DNA of 64,000 nt from Hyphomonadaceae bacterium (GTDB lineage: Bacteria > Pseudomonadota > Alphaproteobacteria > Caulobacterales > Aquidulcibacteraceae). Both the position numbers and the translations under genes were made by a program. The notes under the pieces are model-generated. The model did not search any database, was not told the origin of the DNA, and worked only from the letters and a program-made list of their open reading frames with translations. Below, piece after piece: positions 33,238 through 42,245 of this stretch (the first letter of the stretch is position 1; every line of letters starts with the position of its first letter). Where the stretch lies: the NCBI GenBank assembly GCA_016791385.1, contig JAEUMR010000027.1, positions 62,001-126,000 on the forward strand, written 5' to 3'.

Positions 33238-33723
33238 TCAGACCGGCGCGACGCCCAGGCTCGCCACACTCGTTTCCAAAGTGTTGAGCAGCGCCCTCGC
33301 AACCGGGTTGTCAGCGTCGCGCATGCGTTCGCGCACCGCGGCGCGGATTGCATCAACATGCGCGCACACCAGCTTGGGATCGCTCTGCGCCAGAGCCTTC
33401 CCGGCGTCGGTCTCAATCAGGCGGCAGAGCGAGGCCGCGAGCCGCGTGGCGAGTGGAAAGCCGTAGGTTGCGCCCATGCCTTTGAGGTCGTGCGCGGCGG
33501 TCATGAGCACATCGAGGGAGGCTGTGCTCCAATGCGCGGATTCTGCGGCCAGCCGGGCGTCCTGCAGCCGCTGAATGTCCTGTTCCAGCCAGTCTTCAAG
33601 CGAGTCCGACAGGGCCTCCAGCGTGCTGTCTGCGCGCGCGATGGCCTGTTCATCGAACAGCGGATGCTTGAGGTCGTGCACACGATTGGGCGGCGTGATG
33701 AACTGGGCGGCGGGTTTGGCCAT
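33238..33723 (-). CDS. Hpt domain phosphotransfer protein
   Basis: A 161-residue helical protein. The phosphoacceptor region is MTAAHDLKGMGATYGFPLATRLAASLCRLIE, with the canonical H-D-L-K-G and a following Gly; the histidine lies about residue 78. Hpt modules carry phosphate between receiver domains in phosphorelays. The first 50 residues form an extra helical stretch. No sensor kinase or receiver gene is adjacent, so partners are encoded elsewhere; in alphaproteobacteria such stand-alone proteins can resemble ChpT-like or orphan relay parts. It sits between nadK (49 bases away) and the EAL-like gene (71 bases) on the same strand. Confidence 0.85.
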   Translation of the reverse strand: MAKPAAQFITPPNRVHDLKHPLFDEQAIARADSTLEALSDSLEDWLEQDIQRLQDARLAAESAHWSTASLDVLMTAAHDLKGMGATYGFPLATRLAASLCRLIETDAGKALAQSDPKLVCAHVDAIRAAVRERMRDADNPVARALLNTLETSVASLGVAPV

Positions 33724-33738
33724 AAGCCGAGCATCGGG

Positions 33739-33758
33739 CGCTCTCCGTGAAGAGAGCG
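33739..33758 (-). terminator. Hairpin between nadK and Hpt genes
   Basis: CGCTCTC 33739-33745 pairs with GAGAGCG 33752-33758 (7 base pairs, 6-base loop), placed just after the nadK stop on the minus strand. No T run follows, so it may be a processing or stabilising stem rather than a true terminator. Confidence 0.35.
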
Positions 33759-33772
33759 TTTACAGCTTCCCG

Positions 33773-34531
33773 TCAGACGCTGAATTGCTCGCGCACGATC
33801 CGCTCATCCAGAGCATGGCCCGGGTCGAACAACAGCGTCAGCGTCGCGTCACCGTCCTCCTCGATTTCGACGGCGGCGACATCGCGGGTTTCCAAATTGT
33901 CGGCTGATGCGCTGACGGAACGGCGCTGGGGCTCGATCACTTCGAGCCGCACATGCGCCCGATGCGGAAGGATGGCCCCGCGCCACCGGCGCGGACGGAA
34001 GGCGCTGATCGGAGTGAGCGCGAGCAGGCGTGAATCGATCGGCAGGATTGGGCCGTGCGCCGAGAAATTGTAGGCTGTGGAGCCCGCCGGCGTCGCCACC
34101 ATGACGCCATCGCAAACCAGTTCGGGCATGCGCTCTGCGCCGTCGATCAGAATGCGGATCTTCGCCGTTTGTGCAGTCTGGCGCAGAAGCGACACCTCAT
34201 TGAAGGCTCGTTCTTCGATGATGGCGCCTTTGACGGTTTCGCAGCGCGTCACCAGTGGATGGATGGTCACCGGTTCGGCCCGCGCCAAACGCTCGGGCAG
34301 GCCTTCCTCGGCGTAATCGTTCATCAGGAAGCCAATGGTGCCGCGATGCATGCCGTAGACCGGCTTGCGGTCCTTCAGGCGCTTGCGCAGCGTATCCAGC
34401 ATGTGGCCATCGCCGCCCAGCGCGACGATGACGTCCGCCAGCTCCTCGCCGACGTCGCCATAGCGATGGCGCAGCCGGATCAGCGCTTCCTGAGCTTCCG
34501 GCCGGGCGCTGGCGGTGAAGGCGATGTTCAT
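33773..34531 (-). CDS. nadK: NAD kinase
   Basis: A 252-residue enzyme that phosphorylates NAD to NADP. It shows the family motifs in order: [15 protein letters not shown] (the GGDG loop) near residue 34, [22 protein letters not shown], and the [23 protein letters not shown] segment. ATG 34531 gives the normal N-terminus ([14 protein letters not shown]); the frame is open 147 bases further upstream, but that part is low-complexity and shows no family match. It heads a minus-strand group with the Hpt and EAL-like genes and is divergent from the class II aldolase gene at 34650. Confidence 0.95.
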   Translation of the reverse strand: MNIAFTASARPEAQEALIRLRHRYGDVGEELADVIVALGGDGHMLDTLRKRLKDRKPVYGMHRGTIGFLMNDYAEEGLPERLARAEPVTIHPLVTRCETVKGAIIEERAFNEVSLLRQTAQTAKIRILIDGAERMPELVCDGVMVATPAGSTAYNFSAHGPILPIDSRLLALTPISAFRPRRWRGAILPHRAHVRLEVIEPQRRSVSASADNLETRDVAAVEIEEDGDATLTLLFDPGHALDERIVREQFSV

Positions 34532-34649
34532 TGCGGCGCAGCATACCGAGGTTGCGCGATGCCGTCTCGGCCCGAATGGGTGAATGACGCGCCTTGGTTG
34601 AGCGGGGCCGTCGATGGGGCTAGGGTAAGCGCCGTTCGGAGGAGCCCCG

Positions 34650-35414
34650 ATGGCAGACGATGCAGGAACATCCCTCAAAGGCCGGGTGAGCGCCGAGGAA
34701 TGGCAAGCGCGGGTAGACTGCGCCGCCCTCTATCGCCTTGTCGCCCTACACGGTTGGGACGACATGATCTTCACGCACATCTCGATGCGCGTGCCGGGCC
34801 CGGAGCACCACTTCCTGATCAATCCGTATGGGATGTTCTTCGAGGAGATCACCGCCTCGTCGCTGGTGAAGGTCGACCTCGACGGCAACATTGTTGCGCC
34901 GACGCCGTACTACATCAACCCGGCGGGCTTCACGATCCACTCGGCCATCCACGGCGCGCGCGAAGATGCGCTCTGCGTGATCCACCTGCATACCGATGCC
35001 GGCGTTGGCGTTTCGGCGCAGAAGGACGGCCTGTTGCCGATCTCGCAGAACTCGCTGCTGGTGACGCCGAACCTTGCGTATCACGGTTACGAAGGCGTGG
35101 CGCTCAATCTTGATGAGCGTGAGCGGTTGGTGAAGGACCTCGGCGACAAGAAGCTCATGCTCTTGCGCAACCACGGCACGCTGGCGGTCGGCACAAGCGC
35201 TGGCGATGCGTTCGTTGGCATATTCTTCCTTGAGCGCGCGTGCGCGCAGCAGGTCAATGCACTGGCCGGTGGACGTGACACCGTTCTGATCGCCCCCGAT
35301 GCGGCGCAGGAGGAGACACGCGGTCAAAGCAAGGGTTTGGGGATGGTATCGGGGCTGGCGTGGCCGGGGCTGCTGCGAAAACTGGACCGGCATCTGCCGG
35401 GCTACGACTCTTAA
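34650..35414 (+). CDS. Class II aldolase/adducin-like protein
   Basis: A 254-residue zinc-dependent fold. The metal ligands are visible in [19 protein letters not shown] (H-x-H) near residue 112 and in [12 protein letters not shown] (the third His) near residue 174, with [14 protein letters not shown] at the start of the fold. Classical enzymes act on fuculose- or ribulose-phosphate; this subgroup, common beside CoA-related catabolic genes in alphaproteobacteria, usually has no assigned substrate. ATG 34650 is preceded by GGAGG. A reading frame for a secreted protein begins inside its last 55 bases. Confidence 0.88.
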   Translation: MADDAGTSLKGRVSAEEWQARVDCAALYRLVALHGWDDMIFTHISMRVPGPEHHFLINPYGMFFEEITASSLVKVDLDGNIVAPTPYYINPAGFTIHSAIHGAREDALCVIHLHTDAGVGVSAQKDGLLPISQNSLLVTPNLAYHGYEGVALNLDERERLVKDLGDKKLMLLRNHGTLAVGTSAGDAFVGIFFLERACAQQVNALAGGRDTVLIAPDAAQEETRGQSKGLGMVSGLAWPGLLRKLDRHLPGYDS

Positions 35415-36079
35415 CGGTTGTCGCGGCGCTTTCTCCAGCGCCGGCGCAAGCGGGCGCATGGATCGCGCCGAAGGGCGGGCAAGAGATTATGACCACCGTC
35501 GCTGGCCAGCGCGACGGAATGTCATTCTATGAGACGTCCGCCTATTGGGAAGCGCCGCTGGGTGAAGCCGACGCGTTTGTCGCCGCACCCTGGCTAGAAC
35601 AGAGCTACGAGACAGAGTCTGGCTGGCGCGCGGAAGCGGTTGTCGGGTTGAAGCACGCTGTTCTTCGGAGCGACGAGACCGTCGCCGCGTTGCAGATTGG
35701 CGGGCTCTGGCTCTCTGAACCGCCTAGCGGGTGTGGCGAGTCCGGCGCCGAATTGCGTATGCTGGCGGGACATAACCTGCGCGGAGGCGCTTTCATCAAC
35801 GTCGAGGCGGCGACGCGCGCGCTCGACGGCGGTTGTGAAAGCGAGCGGGTCGACCTGACCTATGGACGGCGGTTGGGGGAGAGGTGGCTGGCCATGGGCC
35901 AAGTGTTCCTCGACGCTCCGCGGGACGGCCAAGAAACCGTGCGGGCACAGGTTACCTTCACCCGCTTTAGTGAAGGCAGCGGTGCGATCCAGTTCGGGCT
36001 GCGCAGCCGTATAGACGGGGACGCCGAGGAGGTGGCGTTTGTGCTAGGTTTTTGGGGTCGGCCCGGCGAACGGCGCTGA
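35360..36079 (+). CDS. Predicted secreted or outer-membrane protein, unknown
   Basis: A 239-residue protein with a probable signal peptide, [19 protein letters not shown], cleaved near residue 31. The mature part has alternating short strands ending in aromatic residues (ETSAYWEAPLGEADAFVAAPWLEQSYETES, AVVGLKHAVLRSDETVAALQIGGLWL), as in small beta barrels. Two or three Cys (PSGCGESG, DGGCESE) may pair. The best start is GTG 35360, inside the aldolase gene by 55 bases; no other ATG, GTG or TTG lies before the signal peptide. It probably depends on read-through from the aldolase gene. No family recognised. Confidence 0.65.
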   Translation: MAGAAAKTGPASAGLRLLTVVAALSPAPAQAGAWIAPKGGQEIMTTVAGQRDGMSFYETSAYWEAPLGEADAFVAAPWLEQSYETESGWRAEAVVGLKHAVLRSDETVAALQIGGLWLSEPPSGCGESGAELRMLAGHNLRGGAFINVEAATRALDGGCESERVDLTYGRRLGERWLAMGQVFLDAPRDGQETVRAQVTFTRFSEGSGAIQFGLRSRIDGDAEEVAFVLGFWGRPGERR

Positions 36080-36157
36080 TGCGTCGATAAGCGGGGCTAG
36101 CTTTTCCACTGGCCTGCCGACACACATTCGCAAAGATTTGCCTGTAAGGTCCGCTAC

Positions 36158-37330
36158 ATGTTGGGGTTAGCAAGACGCTACAGCTTTGCGGCCGTAGTGG
36201 CCATCGGCCTTGCGCTGATGGCGCTGCTGGTGCTGGGCAAGGCGGTTTTGGGCGGCGGCGATGGCGGCGATAGCGCCAAGGCCGCGCCGGCGGCGCACGG
36301 GCGTCCGGGCGCTCGACCTGGCGGCCCGGGTGGCGCAGCCACCGTCGTGGTCACCTCCGTCGAGATGCACACATTCACGGATGGGCTGCAGGCTCTAGGC
36401 ACTGCACAGGCCCGCGAGAGCATCGTGCTGACGCCGAAAGTGGCCGACACGATCCGCGCGCTACGCTTCGACAGCGGAGACCGTGTGCGGCGCGGGCAGG
36501 TGCTCGTGCAGATGTCGAGCGTGGAGCAGGGCGCCGATCTGGCCGAGGCGCGGGCCGCAAACCAGGCGGCGCAGGAGGATCTCCGCCGCACGCAGGAATT
36601 GTTCGATCGTGGTTTTGCCTCGCAGGCGCGCCTGGACACGGTGCGGGCTGCCGCGGATGCCGCCGAAGCGCGGTTCAATGCCGGCGCATCACGTATCGCT
36701 GATCGCACCATCGTTGCGCCGTTCGGCGGCATCGTGGGGCTGCGCACTGCGAGCCCTGGACAATATGTACGCCCAGGCGACCAGATCGGCACGCTGGACG
36801 ACGTCTCGGAAATCAAGCTCGACTTTACCGTGCCGGAAACGCAGATCGCCCGCGTGCGTGAAGACGTGGAGATCGTTGCTCGAACGGCAGCTTATCCCGA
36901 TCGGCTATTTTCGGGGCAGATCGCCAACGTGGACAGCCGCGTCGATCCGACGACACGCACCGTGCGCGTGCGTGCGATGCTGCCCAACGAGGATGAAGTT
37001 ATACGGCCCGGCATGCTCATGACGGTCGAAGTGCGTTCGAACCCGCGCCAAGCCGCCGCGATCCCGGAAATCGCAATCCAAGACCGTGCTGACGGCTCTT
37101 ATGTCTATCGCGTTGCCGCCGCGGAGGGAGGGCAGCAGGCTGAACTGGTGCGGATCAGGACGGGCGCGCGCGCGGGCGGCGTCGCAGAGGTGCTCGAAGG
37201 CTTGGGTGTCGGCGATCAGGTCGTGGTCGAGGGGCTGCAAACAGTGCGGCCGGGACAGCCTGTCCAGGTAGCGCCCGCGTCAGAGTCGCGGGGCAACGCT
37301 GCCGAGCTTCAACTTCGGCCGCGCGGTTAG
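36158..37330 (+). CDS. RND efflux periplasmic adaptor
   Basis: A 390-residue membrane fusion protein. Residues 8-28 form an N-terminal anchor (SFAAVVAIGLALMALLVLG), followed by a Gly/Pro-rich spacer, then a lipoyl-like region in two halves around a helical hairpin (VADTIRALRFDSGDRVRRGQVLVQMSSVEQ .. RIADRTIVAPFGGIVGLRTASPGQYVRPGDQIGTL), a beta barrel and a membrane-proximal domain (VLEGLGVGDQVVVEGLQTVRPGQPV). It links an inner-membrane RND pump to an outer-membrane channel. The pump follows 9 bases later. No TolC-like gene is in this locus, so a shared channel must be used. Confidence 0.93.
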   Translation: MLGLARRYSFAAVVAIGLALMALLVLGKAVLGGGDGGDSAKAAPAAHGRPGARPGGPGGAATVVVTSVEMHTFTDGLQALGTAQARESIVLTPKVADTIRALRFDSGDRVRRGQVLVQMSSVEQGADLAEARAANQAAQEDLRRTQELFDRGFASQARLDTVRAAADAAEARFNAGASRIADRTIVAPFGGIVGLRTASPGQYVRPGDQIGTLDDVSEIKLDFTVPETQIARVREDVEIVARTAAYPDRLFSGQIANVDSRVDPTTRTVRVRAMLPNEDEVIRPGMLMTVEVRSNPRQAAAIPEIAIQDRADGSYVYRVAAAEGGQQAELVRIRTGARAGGVAEVLEGLGVGDQVVVEGLQTVRPGQPVQVAPASESRGNAAELQLRPRG

Positions 37331-37339
37331 TCGCCTGAG

Positions 37340-40300
37340 ATGACCCTTTCCGATCTCTCCGTTCGCCGTCCCGTTCTGGCGACGGTGTTATCGCTCATCA
37401 TCATCGCCTTTGGGGCGATCGCGTTCACGACACTTCCGCTGCGCGAACTGCCGGACGTCGACCAGCCGGTCGTCTCGATCAGCACTTCGTACCCTGGCGC
37501 CTCGGCCCAGGTGGTCGAGACGCAGATCACGCGCATCATTGAGGATCAGCTCTCCGGCATTGAAGGCGTCGACGTCATCAACGCCGTGAGCCGCGATGGC
37601 CGGTCCTCGGTCAACATCGAATTCACGCTGGACCGCGATCTTGAAGCGGCCGCCAACGACGTGCGCAACGCCGTGAGCCGCGCCCGCGGCAGTCTGCCGG
37701 CGGACGTGCTTGAACCGGTGATCAGCAAGGCCGATTCCGACGCCAGCCCGATCATGTGGTTCAGCCTCAGTTCGCGCACGATGGACCTCGTGCAGCTCTC
37801 CGATTACGCGCAGCGCTATATCGTCGACAGACTCGGCGTCATCAACGGCGTCGCGAACGTTCAGATCGGCGGCGATGCTCGCCGGGCGCTGCGGATATGG
37901 CTCGACACCAATGCCATGGCGGCGCGCGGTTTGACCGTGCAGGACGTGGAAGTTGCGCTTCGCGCGCAGAACCTCGATCTCCCGGCGGGCTACGTGCAAA
38001 GCCAGGAGCGCGACTATCAGGTGCGCGTGGAGCGTCCGTTCCAGACGCCGGAAGAGTTTGCACGCATGCCGTTGGGGCGTGCTGCTGCTGATGGCGCCAT
38101 CGTGCGGCTTGGCGATGTTGCGCGCGTCGAATTCGCGCCGGTGGAAGAGCGCCGGATCTTCCGTGGCAACGGTGTCGATCAAGTCGGCCTCGGCATCGTT
38201 CGCCAATCGCAGTCGAACGCCCTTGAGGTGGCGCGCGCGGTGAAGGCTGAGGTGGAGCGCATTCGCCACACCCTGCCTGAAGGCGTCAATCTGAACCTCA
38301 CCTACGACTCGACGGTTTTTATCGACGAAGCCATTTCGCGCGTCGTGCAGACGCTCGTGGAAGCGACGCTGCTGGTGGTGCTGGTCATCTTCCTGTTCCT
38401 GGGCAGCTGGCGTGCGGCCTTCATCCCCACGGCTGTCATTCCGGTCTGCTTGATCGGCGCGTTTCTGATCCTCGCCATCTTCGGCTTCACCATCAACTTG
38501 CTGACGCTTATGGCGCTGGTGTTGTCGATCGGCCTTGTGGTCGACGATTCCATTGTCGTGCTGGAAAATGCGCAACGGCGCGTCGATACACTGGGCGAGC
38601 CGGCGCTGGTGGCCGCGCAGCGCGGGGCGCGGCAGGTGTTCTTCGCGGTGGTGGCGACGTCCGCCGTACTCGTGGCGGTGTTCGCGCCGATGCTGTTCGT
38701 CGGCGGCTATGTCGGCAAGCTGTTCGTCGAGCTTTCCGTGACGATCGCTGGCGTCGTCGTGATCTCCGCGTTCGCGGCGTTGTCGTTGTCGCCGGTGATG
38801 TGCTCGAAGCTGCTCAAGCCCGCCAGCCAATCGACGCCGCTCGCACGGTTTGTTGACCGTGTCCTCAATGCGTTGAGGGCGTCGTACAAGGCCTCCCTTG
38901 AAGCGGCGCTGCAACACAAGGTAGTCGTGTTCGCTGTGTTCGCGCTCGTGGTTGGCGGCGGCGGCTTCCTGTTCACACAGCTATCCAGCGAACTCACGCC
39001 GGTGGAAGATCGGGGCATCATCCAGGCTTTTGTGAGCGCGCCTGAGGGCTCAGGTTTTGAATATACCAGCCGCATCATGGAGCGGATGGAAGCAACGCTG
39101 AACGAATATGTCCAATCCGGGCAAGTCGAGCGTTTCATGGTCGTGTCGCCCAGTTTCGGAGACGCGGGCACCAACCGTTTCTCCAGCGGCTTCGCCATGA
39201 TCTTCCTGAAGCCCTGGGGCGAACGGCGCCCCGCGGCGGATCTGGTGACGGAGCTCAATCGCCGCTTCAGCCAAGTTCCGGGCGCCACCATTCGCGTGAT
39301 GATGCCGAGCGCATTCCAGCGCGGCGGTGGCGGCGGCGGCGACGGGGCTTCGCTCGTTCTGCTGGGTGCTGAATATGAGCCGCTTGCCGAGACCGGCCAA
39401 CGCATCGTCGATCGGTTGCGCGAGAATCCAAACTTCACGCGCCCGCGCATCAATTATGAGCCGTCCTCGCCGCGGGTGATGGTCGACATCGACCGCGAGC
39501 GCGCCGCAGCGCTTGGTGTTTCGGTGCAGGCAATCGGGCGGACGCTTGAAGCGACGATGGGCGCCCGCCGCATCAATACCATCACCGATCGTGGCGAGGA
39601 ATATTACGTCTATCTGCAGGCTGAGCGCCATGAGCGTTCTGATATTGCCGATCTGACCAACAAGTTCGTCCGTTCCGACACGACCGGTGAGTTGGTTCCC
39701 TTATCGACCATCGTCTCGCTGCGCACCGTAGGCGACAGCGCCGAACGCCGGCGCATGAACCGGCAGGCGGCGGTAACGGTCGGCGCATCGATCCCGGGCG
39801 ATTACGCAATCGGGGACGCGATGCACGAGATGGAGCGCATCGCGCGCGAGGAAATCGGCGATCAGCCGATCTCGATCGATTATACCGGTCAGGCGCGCCA
39901 ATTCAGGCAGGCGACCGGCGCTGTCGGCTTCGCGTTTGGCTTCGCCTTGCTGATCGTGTTCCTGGTGCTGGCCGCGCAGTTCGAGAGTTTCATCCACCCA
40001 GTGGTGATTATGCTGTCGGTGCCGCTGGCGGTGGCGGGCGGCTTGTTCGGCCTCTATCTGGCGGACAACACGCTCAACATCTACAGCCAGATCGGCCTTA
40101 TCATCCTCATCGCCTTGGCGGCCAAGAATGGGATTCTGATCGTCGAGTTCGCCAATCAGCTCCGGGATGAGGGTCACTCGATCCGTAACGCCATTGTCAA
40201 CGCATCGGAGTTGCGCATCCGGCCGGTGCTGATGACGTCAGTGGCGACTGTGATCGGCGCGGCGCCGCTGATCTTCGCCCACGGCGCCGGCGCGGAAAGC

Positions 40301-40477
40301 CGCAGCACCATTGGCGTCGTGATTTTCTTTGGTCTTGTGGTGTCGACGGCGCTGACGCTGTTCGTTGTGCCGGTGTTCTACGATCTGCTGGCGCGCTTTA
40401 CGAAATCGCCTGAAGCGACTGCCAAGGAGATCGAAGCGTTCGAGCACGGCGAGGCGGTCGCCCGCCCCGCCGAATAG
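37340..40477 (+). CDS. RND multidrug efflux transporter, inner-membrane pump
   Basis: A 1045-residue proton-driven transporter of the AcrB-like hydrophobe/amphiphile family. It has the twofold plan of 12 membrane helices and two large periplasmic loops; the start (LSDLSVRRPVLATVLSLIIIAFGAIAFTTLPLRELPDVDQPVV) is typical. The proton-relay aspartates are in GLVVDDSIVVLENAQRR of TM4, and the C-terminal half has IILIALAAKNGILIVEFANQL. It resembles MexF/VexF-type pumps that carry drugs, detergents or bile-like compounds. Together with the adaptor upstream it forms an operon; no regulator is next to it. Substrates are not predictable. Confidence 0.93.
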   Translation: MTLSDLSVRRPVLATVLSLIIIAFGAIAFTTLPLRELPDVDQPVVSISTSYPGASAQVVETQITRIIEDQLSGIEGVDVINAVSRDGRSSVNIEFTLDRDLEAAANDVRNAVSRARGSLPADVLEPVISKADSDASPIMWFSLSSRTMDLVQLSDYAQRYIVDRLGVINGVANVQIGGDARRALRIWLDTNAMAARGLTVQDVEVALRAQNLDLPAGYVQSQERDYQVRVERPFQTPEEFARMPLGRAAADGAIVRLGDVARVEFAPVEERRIFRGNGVDQVGLGIVRQSQSNALEVARAVKAEVERIRHTLPEGVNLNLTYDSTVFIDEAISRVVQTLVEATLLVVLVIFLFLGSWRAAFIPTAVIPVCLIGAFLILAIFGFTINLLTLMALVLSIGLVVDDSIVVLENAQRRVDTLGEPALVAAQRGARQVFFAVVATSAVLVAVFAPMLFVGGYVGKLFVELSVTIAGVVVISAFAALSLSPVMCSKLLKPASQSTPLARFVDRVLNALRASYKASLEAALQHKVVVFAVFALVVGGGGFLFTQLSSELTPVEDRGIIQAFVSAPEGSGFEYTSRIMERMEATLNEYVQSGQVERFMVVSPSFGDAGTNRFSSGFAMIFLKPWGERRPAADLVTELNRRFSQVPGATIRVMMPSAFQRGGGGGGDGASLVLLGAEYEPLAETGQRIVDRLRENPNFTRPRINYEPSSPRVMVDIDRERAAALGVSVQAIGRTLEATMGARRINTITDRGEEYYVYLQAERHERSDIADLTNKFVRSDTTGELVPLSTIVSLRTVGDSAERRRMNRQAAVTVGASIPGDYAIGDAMHEMERIAREEIGDQPISIDYTGQARQFRQATGAVGFAFGFALLIVFLVLAAQFESFIHPVVIMLSVPLAVAGGLFGLYLADNTLNIYSQIGLIILIALAAKNGILIVEFANQLRDEGHSIRNAIVNASELRIRPVLMTSVATVIGAAPLIFAHGAGAESRSTIGVVIFFGLVVSTALTLFVVPVFYDLLARFTKSPEATAKEIEAFEHGEAVARPAE

Positions 40478-40490
40478 CTCTCACATCAGA

Positions 40491-41000
40491 TCAGTGCTCC
40501 GGACGGCTTTCCACCATCAGGTAGGCAATGACGTCCCGGCGCTGGGTTTCGTTGTGGACGCCAGCGAAGGCCATGCGGTTGCCCGGCAGGAAGGTCTGCG
40601 GGTTCGACAGCCAATTGTTCAGGTGCTCGGCGTCCCAGGTGAAGTTCGCGTCCTGGACGGCTTGGGAATAATTGAAGCCCGGCGCCGTGCCGATCTCGCG
40701 GCCGAACACGCCATGCAGATTCGGACCAACGCGGTTCGGTTCGCCGCGGCCGATCGTGTGGCACGAGCGGCACTGTGCGAACACGCGGCGTCCAGCCTCG
40801 TAGTTCGCTTGATTGTATGGCGCCGGCAGCTCTGCGACGGCTTCGAGGATCTCTTCGTCGACTTCGGTCGTCGTGGCGGCCGGAGCGGATGCAGCGGATT
40901 CCGTTGTGGTCGCGGTGGGCGTCTCGGTTGTGGAAGGCGCGGGGCTCTGGCCGCAGGCGGCGAGAGCGATCAGGCTGACTGCAATGAGCAAGCGACGCAT
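40491..41000 (-). CDS. Cytochrome c lipoprotein
   Basis: A 169-residue class I c-type cytochrome. The N-terminus is a lipoprotein signal (IALAACGQ, Cys16), then a Thr/Ala-rich spacer to about residue 50. The heme site is C77-x-x-C80-H81 (CRSCH), and the sixth ligand Met is in LPGNRMAFAGV. The fold region (GRRVFAQCRSCHTIG, VGPNLHGVFGREIG, VIAYL) matches the mitochondrial-like cyt c552 group that carries electrons to oxidases. It would be held at the periplasmic face of a membrane. It is transcribed toward the RND operon, convergent with it; tRNA-Thr lies just upstream, in the same direction. Confidence 0.92.
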   Translation of the reverse strand: MRRLLIAVSLIALAACGQSPAPSTTETPTATTTESAASAPAATTTEVDEEILEAVAELPAPYNQANYEAGRRVFAQCRSCHTIGRGEPNRVGPNLHGVFGREIGTAPGFNYSQAVQDANFTWDAEHLNNWLSNPQTFLPGNRMAFAGVHNETQRRDVIAYLMVESRPEH

Positions 41001-41016
41001 GGTTTCGTTCCCCTAG

Positions 41017-41092
41017 TGGTGCCGCCTGAGGGACTCGAACCCCCGACCCACGGTTTACAAAACCGTTGCTCTACCAACTGAGCTAAGGCGGC
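41017..41092 (-). tRNA. tRNA-Thr (TGT)
   Basis: Minus-strand cloverleaf with acceptor GCCGCCT/AGGCGGC, D arm AGCTC..GAGC, anticodon loop TTTGTAA (anticodon TGT), T arm GGTTCGAGTCC and encoded 3' CCA. 76 nt. Confidence 0.97.
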
Positions 41093-41264
41093 GCGCCGCG
41101 ACCTCCTGCCAGCCGCGCAATGGCCGGGGAAGGGCGCGGATGGACGCGGGGCCGATTGCCCGCACCCTTGTCACCATGGCCAGATAGGTTAAGCCCGATC
41201 AGATCAAGCGCCTAGGGGACGAGTGCGCTCGTTCCGCCGTGGGGACAGGAGGCTGGAGAGCAAG

Positions 41265-42203
41265 ATGAACATCTTCGAATCGCTGTTTCGTCTGATCTTT
41301 GGCAGCCGCGGTTCGCGCCCGGCATCGCCTCCTCCGCCGCCGCCTGCATCTCCGCCGCGCCCGCCGGCGACACCACCAGCGCCGCCGCCGGCAGCGCCAC
41401 CCGCGCCTCCGCCAGCCGCACCGCCTGCGCCACCGCCAGCCGCGCCGCCTGCGCCACCGCCAGCCGCGCCGCCACCACCGCCCGCGACGCCGCCGGCGCC
41501 TCCGCCTGAGCCGCCGCCCGCAACGCCTCCTGCGCCTCCGCCCGCGTCACCTCCTGCGCCTCCGCCCGCGTCACCTCCGGCGCCGCCGCCTTCGAGCGAT
41601 TTTCTTGCGTCGCTGCGCGTGCAAAATAACGCACCCCTTACCCGCGCTGATTTCGAAGAGGTCGCGACGCGCCTCGGTTGTGAGTGGGAGGCGGTTGCGG
41701 CTGTCGCCAAAGTTGAATCCGGTCCGCTCGGCGGCTTCGGTTCAGAGGGGCGCCCCGTTATTCTGTTCGAGCGCCACCTGTTCTCGCGGAAGACCAATTC
41801 AGCGTTCGATACGAGCCACCCGAACGTCTCCAATCGCACGCCGGGCGGCTATCCGCGCACGCAAGCGGACCGCTGGGCGCAACTCGCTGAAGCGTATGCG
41901 CTGGCGCCTGAGGCGGCGCTACAGAGCGCCAGCTACGGCCGCTTCCAGGTGCTCGGCCAGAACTACGCCAACATGGGTCACGCCAACGCACACGAGTACG
42001 TTTCCAAGCTCGCGCGCTCGGAAAAGGATCAGCTCGAAGCCTTCGAGGCGTTCATCCGCGCCAATGGCCTCGCCGACGAGCTGCAGCGCAAGGACTGGAC
42101 GGGCTTCGCCAGCCGCTACAACGGCCCCGGCTACGCCGCCAACCAGTACGACACGAAAATGGGTGACGCGTATGCGCAGCTGAAGGCCAACCCTACGGTC
42201 TGA
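41265..42203 (+). CDS. N-acetylmuramidase-domain protein with proline-rich linker
   Basis: A 312-residue protein in three parts. Residues 1-16 are a hydrophobic, possibly membrane-associating helix (MNIFESLFRLIFGSRG). Residues about 20-110 are almost only Pro and Ala, in repeats of the PPAPPPAA kind. Residues about 115-312 match the N-acetylmuramidase (DUF3380, endolysin-type) domain: AVAAVAKVESGPLGGFGSEGRPVILFERHLFSR carries the catalytic Glu and ERH motif, SYGRFQVLGQNYANMG and LEAFEAFIRANG follow. No cleavable signal peptide is present. ATG 41265 follows a GGAGAG ribosome site; an upstream ATG-like start at 41223 is less likely. It stands alone between tRNA-Thr and metG, without holin or phage genes. 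Confidence 0.85.
   Translation: MNIFESLFRLIFGSRGSRPASPPPPPPASPPRPPATPPAPPPAAPPAPPPAAPPAPPPAAPPAPPPAAPPPPPATPPAPPPEPPPATPPAPPPASPPAPPPASPPAPPPSSDFLASLRVQNNAPLTRADFEEVATRLGCEWEAVAAVAKVESGPLGGFGSEGRPVILFERHLFSRKTNSAFDTSHPNVSNRTPGGYPRTQADRWAQLAEAYALAPEAALQSASYGRFQVLGQNYANMGHANAHEYVSKLARSEKDQLEAFEAFIRANGLADELQRKDWTGFASRYNGPGYAANQYDTKMGDAYAQLKANPTV
41330..41590 (+). repeat. Tandem Pro/Ala-coding repeats
   Basis: About 260 bases of imperfect tandem repeats of GCC/CCG/CCA-rich 24-mers (GCGCCACCGCCAGCCGCGCC unit appearing several times near 41390-41470), coding the Pro-Ala linker of the muramidase protein. Such tracts vary in length by slippage, so copy number may differ between strains. Confidence 0.8.
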
Positions 42204-42245
42204 GTCTTGCGCGCAGCGAATGAAGCATCCTAGGTAGCGGGCCTC

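Noticed and set aside
41204-41839. Gly-rich antisense frames opposite the proline-rich linker
   Set aside because: They are the mirror of the Pro/Ala repeats; composition is an artefact and no start signal exists.
41017-42203. Prophage remnant at tRNA-Thr
   Set aside because: The muramidase is on the 5' side of the tRNA, not the usual 3' attachment side; no integrase, att repeat, holin or structural gene is present.
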